Assembly: GCF_001552195.1 (NCBI RefSeq) | Contig: NZ_BCQS01000017.1 | Location: forward strand, 152,525-216,524 | Direction of reading: 5' to 3' | Length of the DNA stretch: 64,000 nt | From: Actinomadura latina NBRC 106108 | GTDB lineage: Bacteria > Actinomycetota > Actinomycetes > Streptosporangiales > Streptosporangiaceae | Shown here: positions 49,530-57,931 of the stretch, piece by piece | Layout of the letters: every line of letters begins with the position of its first letter | How positions within the stretch are numbered: position 1 is the stretch's first letter | Notes under the pieces: model-generated | The model's input: only the letters and a program-made list of their open reading frames with translations | What the model was told of the DNA's origin: nothing | The model's database searches: none | Program-made: the position numbers and the translations under genes

Positions 49530-50534
49530 TCACACGCTCCGTATCGCGCGGATCGACTCCTTGAGCGAGCCCATCGTCGCGAACACGGCGGTGGGCTCGT
49601 AGCCGCAGTGCGCCATGCAGTTCGCGCAGCGGTCGTCGCGTCCCCGGCCGTAGGCGTCCCAGTCGGTGGTGTCGAGCAGCTCCTGGTAGGAGTCGCAGTA
49701 GCCGTCGTCCATCAGGTAGCAGGGCCGCTGCCAGCCCTTCAGCGAGTACGACGGGATCGCCCACGCCGTGCACCGGAAATCGGCCTTCCCCTCCAGGAAG
49801 TCGAGGAACAGCGGCGAGTGGTTGAACCGCCAGCGCTTGCGCCTGCCGTCCGCGAACGCCTTCGCGAACAGGTTCCGCGTCTCCTGCACGCCGAGGAAGT
49901 GGTCCTGGTCGGGCGCCTTCTCGTACGCGTACGCCGGCGAGATCATCATCTGGTCGACGCGCAGGTCGTCGTTCAGGTAGTCGAGGACGTCGATGACGGT
50001 CTGCGGGGTGTCGGTGTTGAACACGGTCGTGTTCGTCGTCACCCGGAACCCGCGCTCCCGGCACATCCTGATCGCCTCGACCGCCTGGTCGAACACGCCC
50101 TCCTTGCAGACGGACGCGTCGTGCCGTTCCCGCAGCCCGTCGATGTGCACCGCCCACGCGAAGTAGCGGGACGGCGCGAACCGATCGATCTTCTTCGGGA
50201 TCAGCGCGGCGTTCGTGCACAGGAACACGTACCGCTTCATCTTGATCAGCCGGTCGACCAGTTCGCCGATCTGCGGATGCATGAGCGGCTCGCCGCCCGC
50301 GATCGACACCATCGGCGCGCCGCACTCCTCGATGGCGGCGACCGCCTGCTCGACCGGCATCCGCTGCTTCAGCACGTCCGCCGGATGCTGGATCTTGCCG
50401 CAGCCGGCGCACGCCAGGTTGCACGCGTACAGCGGCTCCAGTTCGACGATCAGCGGGAACTTCGACCGCCCCGCCAGCTTGTTGCGCAGGACGTACCCGC
50501 CGACGCGCAGGCTCTGGCGCAGTGGCATCGCCAT
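49530..50534 (-). CDS. hpnH: Hopanoid biosynthesis radical SAM protein (adenosylhopane synthase)
   Basis: The 334-residue protein has the radical SAM triad ACNLACAGC near residue 38 and the SAM-binding SIAGGEPLMHP. The C-terminal Cys-rich DDRCANCMAHCGYEPTAVF is typical of HpnH. HpnH adds the 5'-deoxyadenosyl radical to a hopene side chain to give adenosylhopane, the first step of side-chain extension. It is the last gene of the hopanoid operon, 3 nt after shc. hpnG (the nucleosidase acting next) is not in the window. Confidence 0.92.
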   Translation of the reverse strand: MAMPLRQSLRVGGYVLRNKLAGRSKFPLIVELEPLYACNLACAGCGKIQHPADVLKQRMPVEQAVAAIEECGAPMVSIAGGEPLMHPQIGELVDRLIKMKRYVFLCTNAALIPKKIDRFAPSRYFAWAVHIDGLRERHDASVCKEGVFDQAVEAIRMCRERGFRVTTNTTVFNTDTPQTVIDVLDYLNDDLRVDQMMISPAYAYEKAPDQDHFLGVQETRNLFAKAFADGRRKRWRFNHSPLFLDFLEGKADFRCTAWAIPSYSLKGWQRPCYLMDDGYCDSYQELLDTTDWDAYGRGRDDRCANCMAHCGYEPTAVFATMGSLKESIRAIRSV

Positions 50535-50537
50535 CTG

Positions 50538-52427
50538 TCAGGACCCCTTCAGGTACCGGCCGAGCGCCGCGAGCGGGAACACCAGCCGGTACAGGTGGTA
50601 GTTGATGTAGAAGTCGCCGGGGAAGCCGGTGCCGGTGAAGTGGTCCTCGTCCCACGTCCCGTCCGGGCGCTGGCGCTCGGCGAGCCAGCGGACCCCGCGC
50701 TCGACGGCCGGGCCGCGCTCGCCGGCGGCGAGCAGCGCGAGCAGCGCCCACGCCGTCTGCGACGCGGTCGACGCGCCGTGCCCGACCCACGACCGGTCGC
50801 GGTAGGAGCGCAGGTCCTCGCCCCAGCCGCCGTCGTCGCGCTGGTGCCGCTCCAGCCAGCCGACCGCGTCCCGGATCACCGGCTTCTCCGGCCGGACGCC
50901 CGCCGCGATCAGCGCCGGGACGACGCTGCCCGTCCCGTACACATGGTTGGCGCCCCACCGGCCGAACCACGACCCGTCGGGCTCCTGCGCCTTCAGCAGC
51001 CACACGACGGCCCGCTTCACCAGCAGCGAGTCGGCCATGCCCCGGTGCGCCATCGCCTCCACCACATGCGCGGTGACGTCGGCGGACGGCGGATCGATCA
51101 CCTCGCCGAAGTCGCAGAACGGCAGCCTGCGGCACAGCTCGCGGGTGTTGTCGGCGTCGAACGCGCCGAACCCGCCGTCCCTGGACGCCATCCCCGCCAT
51201 CCAGCGGACCCCCCGCTCGATCGCCGGTTCCGCCATCGGGTGCCGGACGCGGTTCAGCGCGATCACGACCTCGGCGGTGTCGTCGACGTCGGGGTAGCAG
51301 TCGTTGTCGAACTCGAACGACCAGCCGCCCGGCGGCAGGCCGGGGCGCCGCACCGACCAGTCGCCCGGCCCCTTCACCTCCTCGCCGATCACCCACTCGG
51401 CGGCCCGCTCCAGGGCGGGGTGGCCCTCCGGCAGGCCCGCGTCGGCGAGCGCGTTCATCGCGAGAGCGGTGTCCCAGACGGGGGACTGGCACGCCTCCAG
51501 GCGCCGCCCCTTCTCGTCCCGGATCGTGAACCGCTCGAGCCCGTCCAGGCCGCGCTGTACGACCGGGTGGTCGAGGCCGTAGCCGAGCAGATGCAGCGCC
51601 AGCAGCGAGTACACCCACGGCGGCTGGATGCCGCCCCACGACCCGTCCCGCTCCTGCCGCGCGACGATCCACTCGCCGGCGCGGCGCAGCGCCGCGTCCC
51701 GCAGGCCCTTGAGCGGGCGCCGCCGGTAGAGGTGCAGGGCCTTGTCGAGCGCCCCGAACGCCGCGCCCCAGCCGGGCAGGCCCCGCCCGCCCTTGCGCGG
51801 GACGTCGTAGTCGGGGACGAGTTCGTCCAGCTCGAACGGCAGCGGCCGGACGGGACGCAGCGCGCCCACCACCGCCAGCGGGACGATCGTCTGCCGCGCC
51901 CAGCACGCGAAGTCGTAGACGTTCAGCGGGAACCAGCGCGGCAGGAACACCATCTCCGGCGGCACCACCGGCAGGTCGTCCCACGACCACCGGCCGAACA
52001 TCGCCAGCCAGAACCGGGTGAACACGCGGGCCGCCGGGACGCCGCCCTCGCTGCGGATGTAGGCGGCGGCGCGGATCATGTGCCCGGCGTCCGGCAGGTC
52101 CCCGGCGAGCCGCAGCGCCACGTACGCCTCGACGGTCGTGGACAGGTCCGGCGGGCCGTCGTGGAAGTTCGCCCACGTCCCGTCCGGGGCCTGCTGCGAC
52201 CGGATCCAGCGGGCCGCCTCGTAGGTGTCCTCGTCGGTGCGGATGCCGAGGAACTCGCGCAGCAGCAGGTCCTCGGCGTCCATCGTGACGTTGGTCTGCA
52301 GCTCGCCCTTCCACCAGCCCTGCGGGGACTGGAGCAGCAGCAGGTGGTCGCGGGCGGCGTCCAGCGCCTCGGCGGCCGTCCGCGATCCGGTGCGCTCCGG
52401 TGTTTCCGGCGTTTCCAGCGTTGTCAT
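50538..52427 (-). CDS. shc: Squalene-hopene cyclase
   Basis: The 629-residue protein is a full-length class II cyclase with many QW repeats (QSPQGWWKGEL, QQAPDGTWANF, QERDGSWGG, QEPDGSWFGRWG, QRDDGGWGED, QRPDGTWDED) and the protonating motif DVDD at 380-383, with Asp382 as general acid. It cyclises squalene to hopene and hopanol at the membrane. It lies between the polyprenyl synthase and hpnH, with 16 nt after the former and no micro-ORF at this junction. Confidence 0.95.
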   Translation of the reverse strand: MTTLETPETPERTGSRTAAEALDAARDHLLLLQSPQGWWKGELQTNVTMDAEDLLLREFLGIRTDEDTYEAARWIRSQQAPDGTWANFHDGPPDLSTTVEAYVALRLAGDLPDAGHMIRAAAYIRSEGGVPAARVFTRFWLAMFGRWSWDDLPVVPPEMVFLPRWFPLNVYDFACWARQTIVPLAVVGALRPVRPLPFELDELVPDYDVPRKGGRGLPGWGAAFGALDKALHLYRRRPLKGLRDAALRRAGEWIVARQERDGSWGGIQPPWVYSLLALHLLGYGLDHPVVQRGLDGLERFTIRDEKGRRLEACQSPVWDTALAMNALADAGLPEGHPALERAAEWVIGEEVKGPGDWSVRRPGLPPGGWSFEFDNDCYPDVDDTAEVVIALNRVRHPMAEPAIERGVRWMAGMASRDGGFGAFDADNTRELCRRLPFCDFGEVIDPPSADVTAHVVEAMAHRGMADSLLVKRAVVWLLKAQEPDGSWFGRWGANHVYGTGSVVPALIAAGVRPEKPVIRDAVGWLERHQRDDGGWGEDLRSYRDRSWVGHGASTASQTAWALLALLAAGERGPAVERGVRWLAERQRPDGTWDEDHFTGTGFPGDFYINYHLYRLVFPLAALGRYLKGS

Positions 52428-52443
52428 CGTGATCCCGGATCTC

Positions 52444-53454
52444 TCAGTGGTCCCGGCGGGTGACGAAGTCGGCGATGCGGAGGAACTCGGCGCGGACGGG
52501 CTCCGGCAGCCGGGCGGACAGCAGGTGCTCGGCGGCGCGCTGGATGCGGCTCTCCGCCTCGATCTCGGCCCAGGCGCGCCCGCCCGCGGCCTCCACGAGC
52601 GCGGCGGTCTCGGCGACGTCCTCCTCGGACGGCTCGGGCCGCGCGTAGAGCTCGGCGAGCGCCGCCGCCTCCGGCGTGCCGGAGTTCAGCGCCGCCACGA
52701 CCGGCAGCGACATCTTGCGGGACCGCAGATCGGACATGGCCGGCTTCCCGGTGGTCGCGGGGTCGCCCCAGATGCCGAGCAGGTCGTCGACGAGCTGGAA
52801 CGCGACGCCGAGGTCCGTGCCGAACGCCTCCAGCGCGTCCGAGAGGGACTCGGACGCCCCGTCCAGGACGGCCCCGATCGAGCAGGAGCACGCCAGCAGC
52901 GCGGCGGTCTTGTCGGACGCCATGGCGACGCACTCGTCCACGCTGATCTGCCGCCGGGTCTCGAAGTCCATGTCGAGCGACTGACCGGCGATGAGGCGGC
53001 GCACGGCGGCCGACAGCGCGCGCGCCGCCTTCGCCGAGCCCTGCCCCGGCGCCTCCAGCAGGACCTCGCCGGCAAGGGCGAGGAGCGCGTCGCCGGCCAG
53101 GATCGCGGACGCCTCACCGAAGACCGTCCATGCCGCCGGACGGTGCCTGCGCGTCCGGTCGCCGTCCATGATGTCGTCGTGCAGGAGCGAGAACGCGTGG
53201 GTCAGCTCCACCGCGACGGCCCCCGGCAGGGCGCTCTCCGGCGGAGCCACCGCCGCGCGCGCCGACAGCAGCGCGAGCGCCGGGCGGAGCGCCTTCCCCG
53301 CCGGCGCCTTGCGCGGGTGGCCCTCCTCGTCCGTCCAGCCGAGGTGGTAGGCCGCCACACGGTACGTGCGCGGATCGAGCCGGCCGACGGCGGCGCGCAG
53401 CGCCCCGTCGACCAGCTCCCGGACATCGGTCATCGAGACCGGAACGGTCGTCAC
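52444..53454 (-). CDS. Polyprenyl diphosphate synthase (FPP/GGPP type)
   Basis: The 336-residue protein has the first Asp-rich motif LLHDDIMDGD, the second LVDDLLGIWGD and the K..R/LRP(A) region of E-type prenyl synthases. In this operon it most likely makes the FPP that HpnD condenses. The GTG at 53454 follows TGAGGACGCT and overlaps the stop of a 21-codon micro-ORF (GTGA). An ATG at 53433 is possible but has no ribosome site. Two imperfect 62-bp repeats cover its start region and the gap to hpnE. Confidence 0.88.
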   Translation of the reverse strand: MTTVPVSMTDVRELVDGALRAAVGRLDPRTYRVAAYHLGWTDEEGHPRKAPAGKALRPALALLSARAAVAPPESALPGAVAVELTHAFSLLHDDIMDGDRTRRHRPAAWTVFGEASAILAGDALLALAGEVLLEAPGQGSAKAARALSAAVRRLIAGQSLDMDFETRRQISVDECVAMASDKTAALLACSCSIGAVLDGASESLSDALEAFGTDLGVAFQLVDDLLGIWGDPATTGKPAMSDLRSRKMSLPVVAALNSGTPEAAALAELYARPEPSEEDVAETAALVEAAGGRAWAEIEAESRIQRAAEHLLSARLPEPVRAEFLRIADFVTRRDH

Positions 53455-53573
53455 AGCGTCCTCACCCTGCCCAAGTTGTGGTGGACCGGTCGAGGACGGG
53501 CGGAGACAGTGGTCACAGCGTCCTCACCTTGCCCAGGTCGTCGCGGATCGGTTGAGGACCGGCGGATGCGCGC
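53450..53573 (-). repeat. Tandem 62-bp duplication of a translation start region
   Basis: Two copies starting GTCACAGCGTCCTCACC (plus strand) at 53450 and 53512 match at about 45 of the first 55 positions. On the coding strand each ends in GGTGAGGACGCTGTGAC, a ribosome site plus a GTG start. The repeats create the two 21-codon ORFs listed separately. Confidence 0.85.
53451..53516 (-). CDS. 21-codon micro-ORF B before the polyprenyl synthase gene
   Basis: The GTG at 53516 overlaps the stop of micro-ORF A and the TGA at 53451-53453 overlaps the GTG of the polyprenyl synthase. The peptide starts MTTVSARPRP and ends LGRVRTL. Its first four residues equal those of the synthase (MTTV). It has its own ribosome site (GGTGAGGACGCT) and carries that of the next gene in its last codons. 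Confidence 0.5.
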   Translation of the reverse strand: MTTVSARPRPVHHNLGRVRTL

Positions 53574-53578
53574 GTCAC
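53513..53578 (-). CDS. 21-codon micro-ORF A after hpnE
   Basis: The GTG at 53578 overlaps the hpnE stop (GTGA) after a GAGGG ribosome site, and the TGA overlaps the GTG of micro-ORF B. The peptide starts MTRASAGPQP and ends LGKVRTL, so it is a homologue of micro-ORF B, conserved at the MT, SA, P-P and LG(K/R)VRTL positions despite DNA divergence. Confidence 0.5.
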   Translation of the reverse strand: MTRASAGPQPIRDDLGKVRTL

Positions 53579-54894
53579 CGGTCCCTCACCCCCTCCAGGT
53601 GGCGGCGGACCAGCCGCGCTGCGGTGAGGCCGCTGCGCACTGCTCCCTCCATCGTGTCGGGCCAGCCCGTGTCGGTCCACGCGCCGGCCAGGAACAGACC
53701 CGGCGCCCGTGTCGCCGCGGCGGGCCGGGCCGCCGCGCTGCCGGGCCGCTGCCGGAACGTCGCCCGCCGCTCCCGCGTCACGAACAGCTCCCGGACGGCG
53801 GCGTCCCGCGCGGCCGGCAGCAGCCGCCGCAGTTCCGGGACGAACCGGGCGCGCAGCTCGGCGGTCGGCATGTCGATCCACCGGTCGGCGGCCGACAGCG
53901 ACACCGCGAGGTACTGGCCGCGGCGCAGCCCGCTCACCGCCGTCCGGTCGAACACCCACTGGACGGGCGAGGCGACGGCGGCGGCGAACGGCGCGTCCAT
54001 CACCCGCCGGTCGAAGACGACGTGCACGTTCACGATCGGGCTGGCGTCCAGCTCGGGCCAGCGCAGCGGCTCGGGCAGCGCCTGCGCGGGCAGCAGCCGC
54101 GCCGCCGCCTCGTGCGGCACCGCCAGGACCACCGCGTCGGCGGCCACCGGGACGCCGTCCACGACCACCTTCGGGTCGGTGGTGACGGCCTCGACCTTCG
54201 CCTTCAGCCGGACGGTCCCGCCCATCTCCGCGATGCGCCGCAGCGCCGGGCCCCCGTGCAGCTCCTCCAGCGGGACGAGCGGAACCCCGATGTCGGCCGC
54301 GTCGGCCCGTCCCAGCAGCGCCCGCTTGCACACCATCGCGGACAGGCCGAGCGCCGCGTCGTCCACCTCGGCGTTGAGCGCCGCCGTGATGAACAGCCCC
54401 CACAGCGCGTGCCGCGCCCACGTCCGCTGGCCCCGCTCGGCCAGCCACGTCCCCGCCGACATCGTGTCGAGCACCGGGTCGGCGGGGTCGAGGCGGCCGA
54501 GCCCGGCCGCGGCGCGCAGCGCGCGGAGCCGGTCGCCGGGCGCCAGCGGCGAGTACCGGGCCAGCGCGGGCACCAGGTGCAGCGGGCTCGGCAGCCGCGC
54601 CCGGCGCAGCCGCGCCCGCTCCGCGCCCGGCCGCAGGACGGCGACGTCGAACCGGTCCTGCACCTCCACCAGGTGGTCGGCGCGCAGCCTGCGCAGCAGC
54701 CCCTGGTACGCCGAGCAGCACCGCAGGAACACGTGCTGCCCGTTGTCGACGCTCAGCTCGCCCCGGACGAACGAGTGCGTGGCGCCGCCGAGCCACGGGC
54801 GTGACTCGACGAGCGTCACCGGCACGCCCGACTCCTGCAGTGCGATGGCGGCGCTGATACCCGCGAGCCCGCCGCCCACGATGACCACGCTCAC
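53575..54894 (-). CDS. hpnE: Hydroxysqualene dehydroxylase
   Basis: The 439-residue protein has the N-terminal FAD motif VVIVGGGLAGISAAIALQESG, the GGATHSF segment after it and a C-terminal LFLAGAWTDTGWPDTMEGAVRSG typical of HpnE and related amine-oxidase-fold enzymes. HpnE reduces hydroxysqualene to squalene after HpnD and HpnC. The GTG at 54894 follows GGGGGTGGCATC and overlaps the stop of a 17-codon micro-ORF. The operon order hpnC-hpnD-hpnE supports the call. Confidence 0.9.
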   Translation of the reverse strand: MSVVIVGGGLAGISAAIALQESGVPVTLVESRPWLGGATHSFVRGELSVDNGQHVFLRCCSAYQGLLRRLRADHLVEVQDRFDVAVLRPGAERARLRRARLPSPLHLVPALARYSPLAPGDRLRALRAAAGLGRLDPADPVLDTMSAGTWLAERGQRTWARHALWGLFITAALNAEVDDAALGLSAMVCKRALLGRADAADIGVPLVPLEELHGGPALRRIAEMGGTVRLKAKVEAVTTDPKVVVDGVPVAADAVVLAVPHEAAARLLPAQALPEPLRWPELDASPIVNVHVVFDRRVMDAPFAAAVASPVQWVFDRTAVSGLRRGQYLAVSLSAADRWIDMPTAELRARFVPELRRLLPAARDAAVRELFVTRERRATFRQRPGSAAARPAAATRAPGLFLAGAWTDTGWPDTMEGAVRSGLTAARLVRRHLEGVRDR

Positions 54895-54944
54895 GATGCC
54901 ACCCCCGACTCCTGCGCCGCTCCCGGCGGTTCGCCCACGCTCAT
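54891..54944 (-). CDS. 17-codon micro-ORF E before hpnE
   Basis: The ATG at 54944 overlaps the stop of micro-ORF D (ATGA) and the TGA at 54891-54893 overlaps the hpnE GTG (GTGA). The peptide starts MSVGEPPGAA and ends ESGVAS. Its start ATGAGCGTG matches hpnE's GTGAGCGTG, and both are preceded by a GGGGGTGGC(G/A)TC ribosome site. Confidence 0.45.
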   Translation of the reverse strand: MSVGEPPGAAQESGVAS

Positions 54945-54985
54945 GACGCCACCCCCGGCGCCGGCGTCCGTCCGGCGCCGGTCAC
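54941..54985 (-). CDS. 14-codon micro-ORF D after hpnD
   Basis: The GTG at 54985 overlaps the hpnD stop (GTGA) and the TGA overlaps the ATG of micro-ORF E. The peptide is MTGAGRTPAPGVAS; its PGVAS ending parallels the SGVAS ending of micro-ORF E because the ribosome-site segment is duplicated. Confidence 0.45.
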   Translation of the reverse strand: MTGAGRTPAPGVAS

Positions 54986-55899
54986 CGCTCGACTCCCGAC
55001 AGTGCGCGCGCCGCCACCACAGCCTTCTGCCAGGTCGGCAGCGACACGCGGCCGTTCAGCGCGATGGACGGCTGCGCCGCGATCGTCTCCAGCAGCCGCC
55101 GGTAGATGCCCGCCATCGCCGCCGTGCAGGCGGCGCTGCGCCGGTCCAGCAGCGGCAGCAGCCGCAGCCCCTCCGCGTACCAGGCGCGGGCCCGCTCCGC
55201 CTGGAAGCCGACGAGCTTGTTCAGCCGCCACGGCGGGTCGATGAACGTGCCCGACTCGTCCAGCTCCAGCGTGCAGCCGAACCGGTCCAGGTCCTCGCGC
55301 GGGATGTAGGCGCGGCCCGCCAGCCGGTCCTCGCGCAGGTCGCGCAGGATGTTGGTGAGCTGCAGCGCGACGCCGAGCGAGTCGGCGAGGCCCTCCGCCC
55401 GCTGCCGGCCGTCCGACCCGAACACCCCGAGCGACAGCCGCCCGACCGTCCCGGCGACCCGCTGGCAGTACCGCAGCAGGTCGTCGAACGTGTCGTAGTC
55501 GGCGCCCCGCACGTCGTCCTCGCAGCCGTCGATCAGCTCGTCGAACGCGTCAAGGGGGATCGGGTAGCGGCCCGCCGCGTCCGCCAGCGCGGTCAGCACC
55601 GGATGCCCCTCCAGCGCCCGGACGTCCGCGCGCCGCCGCAGCACCTCCTGCACGGTCAGCAGCCGCTGCCGCGACCGGTCCAGCAGGTCGAGCCGCACGC
55701 ACGCCGGCTCCGGGCCGTCCCCGATGTCGTCGATGCCGCGCGCGAACGCGTAGATCGCGCTCATCGCCCGCCGCTTCGGCGCCGGCATCAGCCGGATCCC
55801 GTAGGAGAAGTTGCGGGCCTCCTCGTGCACCACCCGCTCGCAGTGCCGGTACGCCTCGACCACCCGCTCGGACCGCTCGCACGCCTCCGACACCGTCAT
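54982..55899 (-). CDS. hpnD: Presqualene diphosphate synthase
   Basis: The ATG at 55899 follows AGAGGGGG and gives 305 residues of the squalene/phytoene synthase fold: FARGIDDIGDG as first Asp-rich motif, QLTNILRDLREDRLAGRAYIP as second. HpnD condenses two FPP to presqualene diphosphate. It resembles HpnD more than HpnC by the NILRD motif and the YAFARGIDD start. The start overlaps the stop of a 22-codon micro-ORF that copies its own first codons. Confidence 0.92.
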   Translation of the reverse strand: MTVSEACERSERVVEAYRHCERVVHEEARNFSYGIRLMPAPKRRAMSAIYAFARGIDDIGDGPEPACVRLDLLDRSRQRLLTVQEVLRRRADVRALEGHPVLTALADAAGRYPIPLDAFDELIDGCEDDVRGADYDTFDDLLRYCQRVAGTVGRLSLGVFGSDGRQRAEGLADSLGVALQLTNILRDLREDRLAGRAYIPREDLDRFGCTLELDESGTFIDPPWRLNKLVGFQAERARAWYAEGLRLLPLLDRRSAACTAAMAGIYRRLLETIAAQPSIALNGRVSLPTWQKAVVAARALSGVER

Positions 55900-55964
55900 C
55901 GCACACCCCCTCTGAGGGCGGGGTGCGTCAGCGCTCGCACGCCTCCGTCCGGCAGCACAGTCAT
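55896..55964 (-). CDS. 22-codon micro-ORF C between hpnC and hpnD
   Basis: The ATG at 55964 overlaps the hpnC stop (ATGA) and the TGA overlaps the hpnD ATG (ATGA). The peptide starts MTVLPDGGVR and ends ALRGGVR. The 16-nt stretch CGGAGGCGTGCGAGCG near its start is repeated exactly in the first codons of hpnD, so the ORF arose by duplication of the hpnD start. Ribosome site GGAGGGGG. Confidence 0.5.
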   Translation of the reverse strand: MTVLPDGGVRALTHPALRGGVR

Positions 55965-56821
55965 CGTCCCCCTCCAAGAACACGCGCCCACCTGGCGGGC
56001 AGCGTGGCGTGCCGCGGGCGCGGCCGGTGCGCGAGCACGTCGTAGCGCCCGCGCCGCAGGGCCGACAGAGCCGCGCGGCCGCCGGCCACGTAGCCCGCGA
56101 CGGCGATCCGCGCCCATCCGGTCAGGCCGGCCATGAGCGGCGGCGCGCCCCGGTCCAGCAGCTCGGCGGCGCGGCCGGCCTGCAGCGCCAGCACGCCGCG
56201 CAGCCGCGTCGGCGTCACCGGGCGCCCCAGGTCCGCCTCGGCGCAGCCGAACCGCCGCAGGTCCGCGCCGGGCAGGTAGACGCGCCCGGCCCGGTAGTCC
56301 TGGCCCGCGTCCTGGCAGTGCTCGATCACCTGCAGCGCCGTGCACACGTCGTCGGACGCCGCCACCAGGGCGGGCCGGTGCGCGTGGAACAGGTGCAGGA
56401 CGATGCGCCCCACGGGCGCGGCCGACAGCGCGCAGTAGCCGACCAGCTCGTCGAACGTCTCGTACCGGTGGACGGCCTGGTCCTGCCGGTTGGCCCGGAC
56501 CAGGTCGCGGAACGGCGCCGCCGGGATCCGGTGCGCGTGCACCGTCCCCGCCAGCCGCCGTAACTGCGGCAGGTTCGGCGTCCGGCCGGCGAACACGCGG
56601 TCCAGGTCGTCGTCCACGAGCCCGAGCAGCTTGGACCGCTGCTCCGGCGGCGCCTCGTCGCCGATGTCGTCGACGAGCCGCGCGAAGCCGTAGACGGCCC
56701 GCAGATCGGCGCGGTGCCGGGCGGGCAGCAGCCGCGCCGCCACCGGAAAGTTCTCCCGCGCCGCGAGCCGGTCCAGCGCGCGATCGTGCTCCTCGGCGCT
56801 CCAGGGCGGTTCAATGATCAC
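55961..56821 (-). CDS. hpnC: Hydroxysqualene synthase HpnC
   Basis: The 286-residue squalene-synthase-fold protein has RENFPVAARLLPARHRADLRAVYGFARLVDDIGDE as the HpnC-type start and VIEHCQDAGQDYRAGRVYLP as the second Asp-rich region; the EHCQDAGQDY form distinguishes HpnC from HpnD. HpnC converts presqualene diphosphate to hydroxysqualene. The GTG at 56821 has only a weak ribosome site. It is the first gene of the operon; a promoter must lie in the 126 bp up to the divergent DUF2804 gene. Confidence 0.9.
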   Translation of the reverse strand: MIIEPPWSAEEHDRALDRLAARENFPVAARLLPARHRADLRAVYGFARLVDDIGDEAPPEQRSKLLGLVDDDLDRVFAGRTPNLPQLRRLAGTVHAHRIPAAPFRDLVRANRQDQAVHRYETFDELVGYCALSAAPVGRIVLHLFHAHRPALVAASDDVCTALQVIEHCQDAGQDYRAGRVYLPGADLRRFGCAEADLGRPVTPTRLRGVLALQAGRAAELLDRGAPPLMAGLTGWARIAVAGYVAGGRAALSALRRGRYDVLAHRPRPRHATLPARWARVLGGGR

Positions 56822-56846
56822 CTTGGGAAGATCGACCGGTATGGCA

Positions 56847-56861
56847 CCAGAGAAACTCTGG
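56847..56861. promoter_or_regulatory. Palindrome in the hpnC promoter region
   Basis: CCAGAG-AAA-CTCTGG is a perfect 6-bp inverted repeat 25 bp upstream of hpnC, in the gap shared with the divergent DUF2804 gene. It is a candidate operator; no regulator gene is adjacent. Confidence 0.5.
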
Positions 56862-56947
56862 CCGAGGTATGGAGTTATTTAAACGCCGCGTGTCCTGCCC
56901 CTGAACCGCTGCGGGGACGCCGCCCGCCGAGTCGGTACGCTCGGGTG

Positions 56948-57931
56948 ATGGGGACGCACGAGCGCGAGATCACCGAACCCGTCGACCTGTGCCTTCCGGA
57001 CGGGCGGCTCGACCCGGACGCGGTCGGCTGGACGCGGCGGCCGCTGCACCGCGCGAACCTGCGCGGGTGGGGACGGGCGAAGCGGTGGGAGTACTGGGGC
57101 ATCGTCACGCCCCGGCACATCATCGGGCTGGTGGCCTCGTCGCTCGACTACGCCGGAGTGCACGGCGTCTACGTCCTCGACCGCGAGACGGGCGAGGAGA
57201 CCGGGAAGGACGCCGTGGTGCCGTTCGCGCGCGGCGCCGTGTTCCCCGATCGGAGCGGCGCCGGCGAGGCGTCCGTCCGGGGCGGGGGAGTGGCGGTCGG
57301 CGTCCGGCAGGGTCCGTCGGGATCGCGGGTCCGGGCCGTGGCGCCCGGGGTGATCGATCTCGATGTCGAGGTTCCCCTGCCGGACGGGCACGAGTCGCTC
57401 GGCGTGGTGATCCCGTGGGGGCCGCGGCGCTTCCAGTACACGGTCAAGGACGTCGGGCGTCCCGTGCACGGGCGGCTGACGCTGCCTTCGGGGGAGCACG
57501 AGATCGGGGAAGGCGCCTTCGCCGTCCTCGACCACGGGCGCGGCAAGTGGCCGTACCGGATGACGTGGAACTGGGCGGCGGCCGCCGGGCCGGGTCTGGC
57601 GCTGCAGTTCGGCGGCAAGTGGACGGACGGCACCGGCATGACCGAGAACGCCGTCGTCGTGGACGGCCGCCTCCACAAGATCGGCGAGGAGCTGGACTGG
57701 ACCTACGACCGGTCCGACTGGTCGCGCCCTTGGACGATCAGCGGGAAGCGGGTCGAGATCGAGTTCCGCCCGTTCCACGAGAAGGTCGCCCGGACCGAGC
57801 TCGGCGTCGTCGGCACGGAGACCCACCAGTGCTTCGGGCATTTCAGCGGTCGCGTCGAAGCCGACGACGGTGCGTGGCTCGACGTCGACGGGCTCACCGG
57901 GTGGGCGGAGGAGGCCCGCCAGCGATGGTGA
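56948..57931 (+). CDS. DUF2804 family protein
   Basis: The 327-residue protein matches DUF2804: EPVDLCLPDGRLDPDAVGWTRRPLHRANLRGWGRAKRWEYWGI at the start, WGPRRFQYTVKDVGRPVHGRLTL in the middle and DHGRGKWPYRMTWNWA, then GGKWTDGTGMTENA. The fold resembles lipocalin-type or hydroxyneurosporene-dehydrogenase-like barrels, but function is unknown. It is divergent from the hopanoid operon and its end overlaps the end of the GH2 gene by 38 nt. Confidence 0.85.
   Translation: MGTHEREITEPVDLCLPDGRLDPDAVGWTRRPLHRANLRGWGRAKRWEYWGIVTPRHIIGLVASSLDYAGVHGVYVLDRETGEETGKDAVVPFARGAVFPDRSGAGEASVRGGGVAVGVRQGPSGSRVRAVAPGVIDLDVEVPLPDGHESLGVVIPWGPRRFQYTVKDVGRPVHGRLTLPSGEHEIGEGAFAVLDHGRGKWPYRMTWNWAAAAGPGLALQFGGKWTDGTGMTENAVVVDGRLHKIGEELDWTYDRSDWSRPWTISGKRVEIEFRPFHEKVARTELGVVGTETHQCFGHFSGRVEADDGAWLDVDGLTGWAEEARQRW

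Noticed and set aside
52428..52443. Micro-ORF between the polyprenyl synthase and shc
   Set aside because: The synthase stop is CTGA with no overlapping start, and the gap is only 16 nt, so the relay pattern does not extend here.
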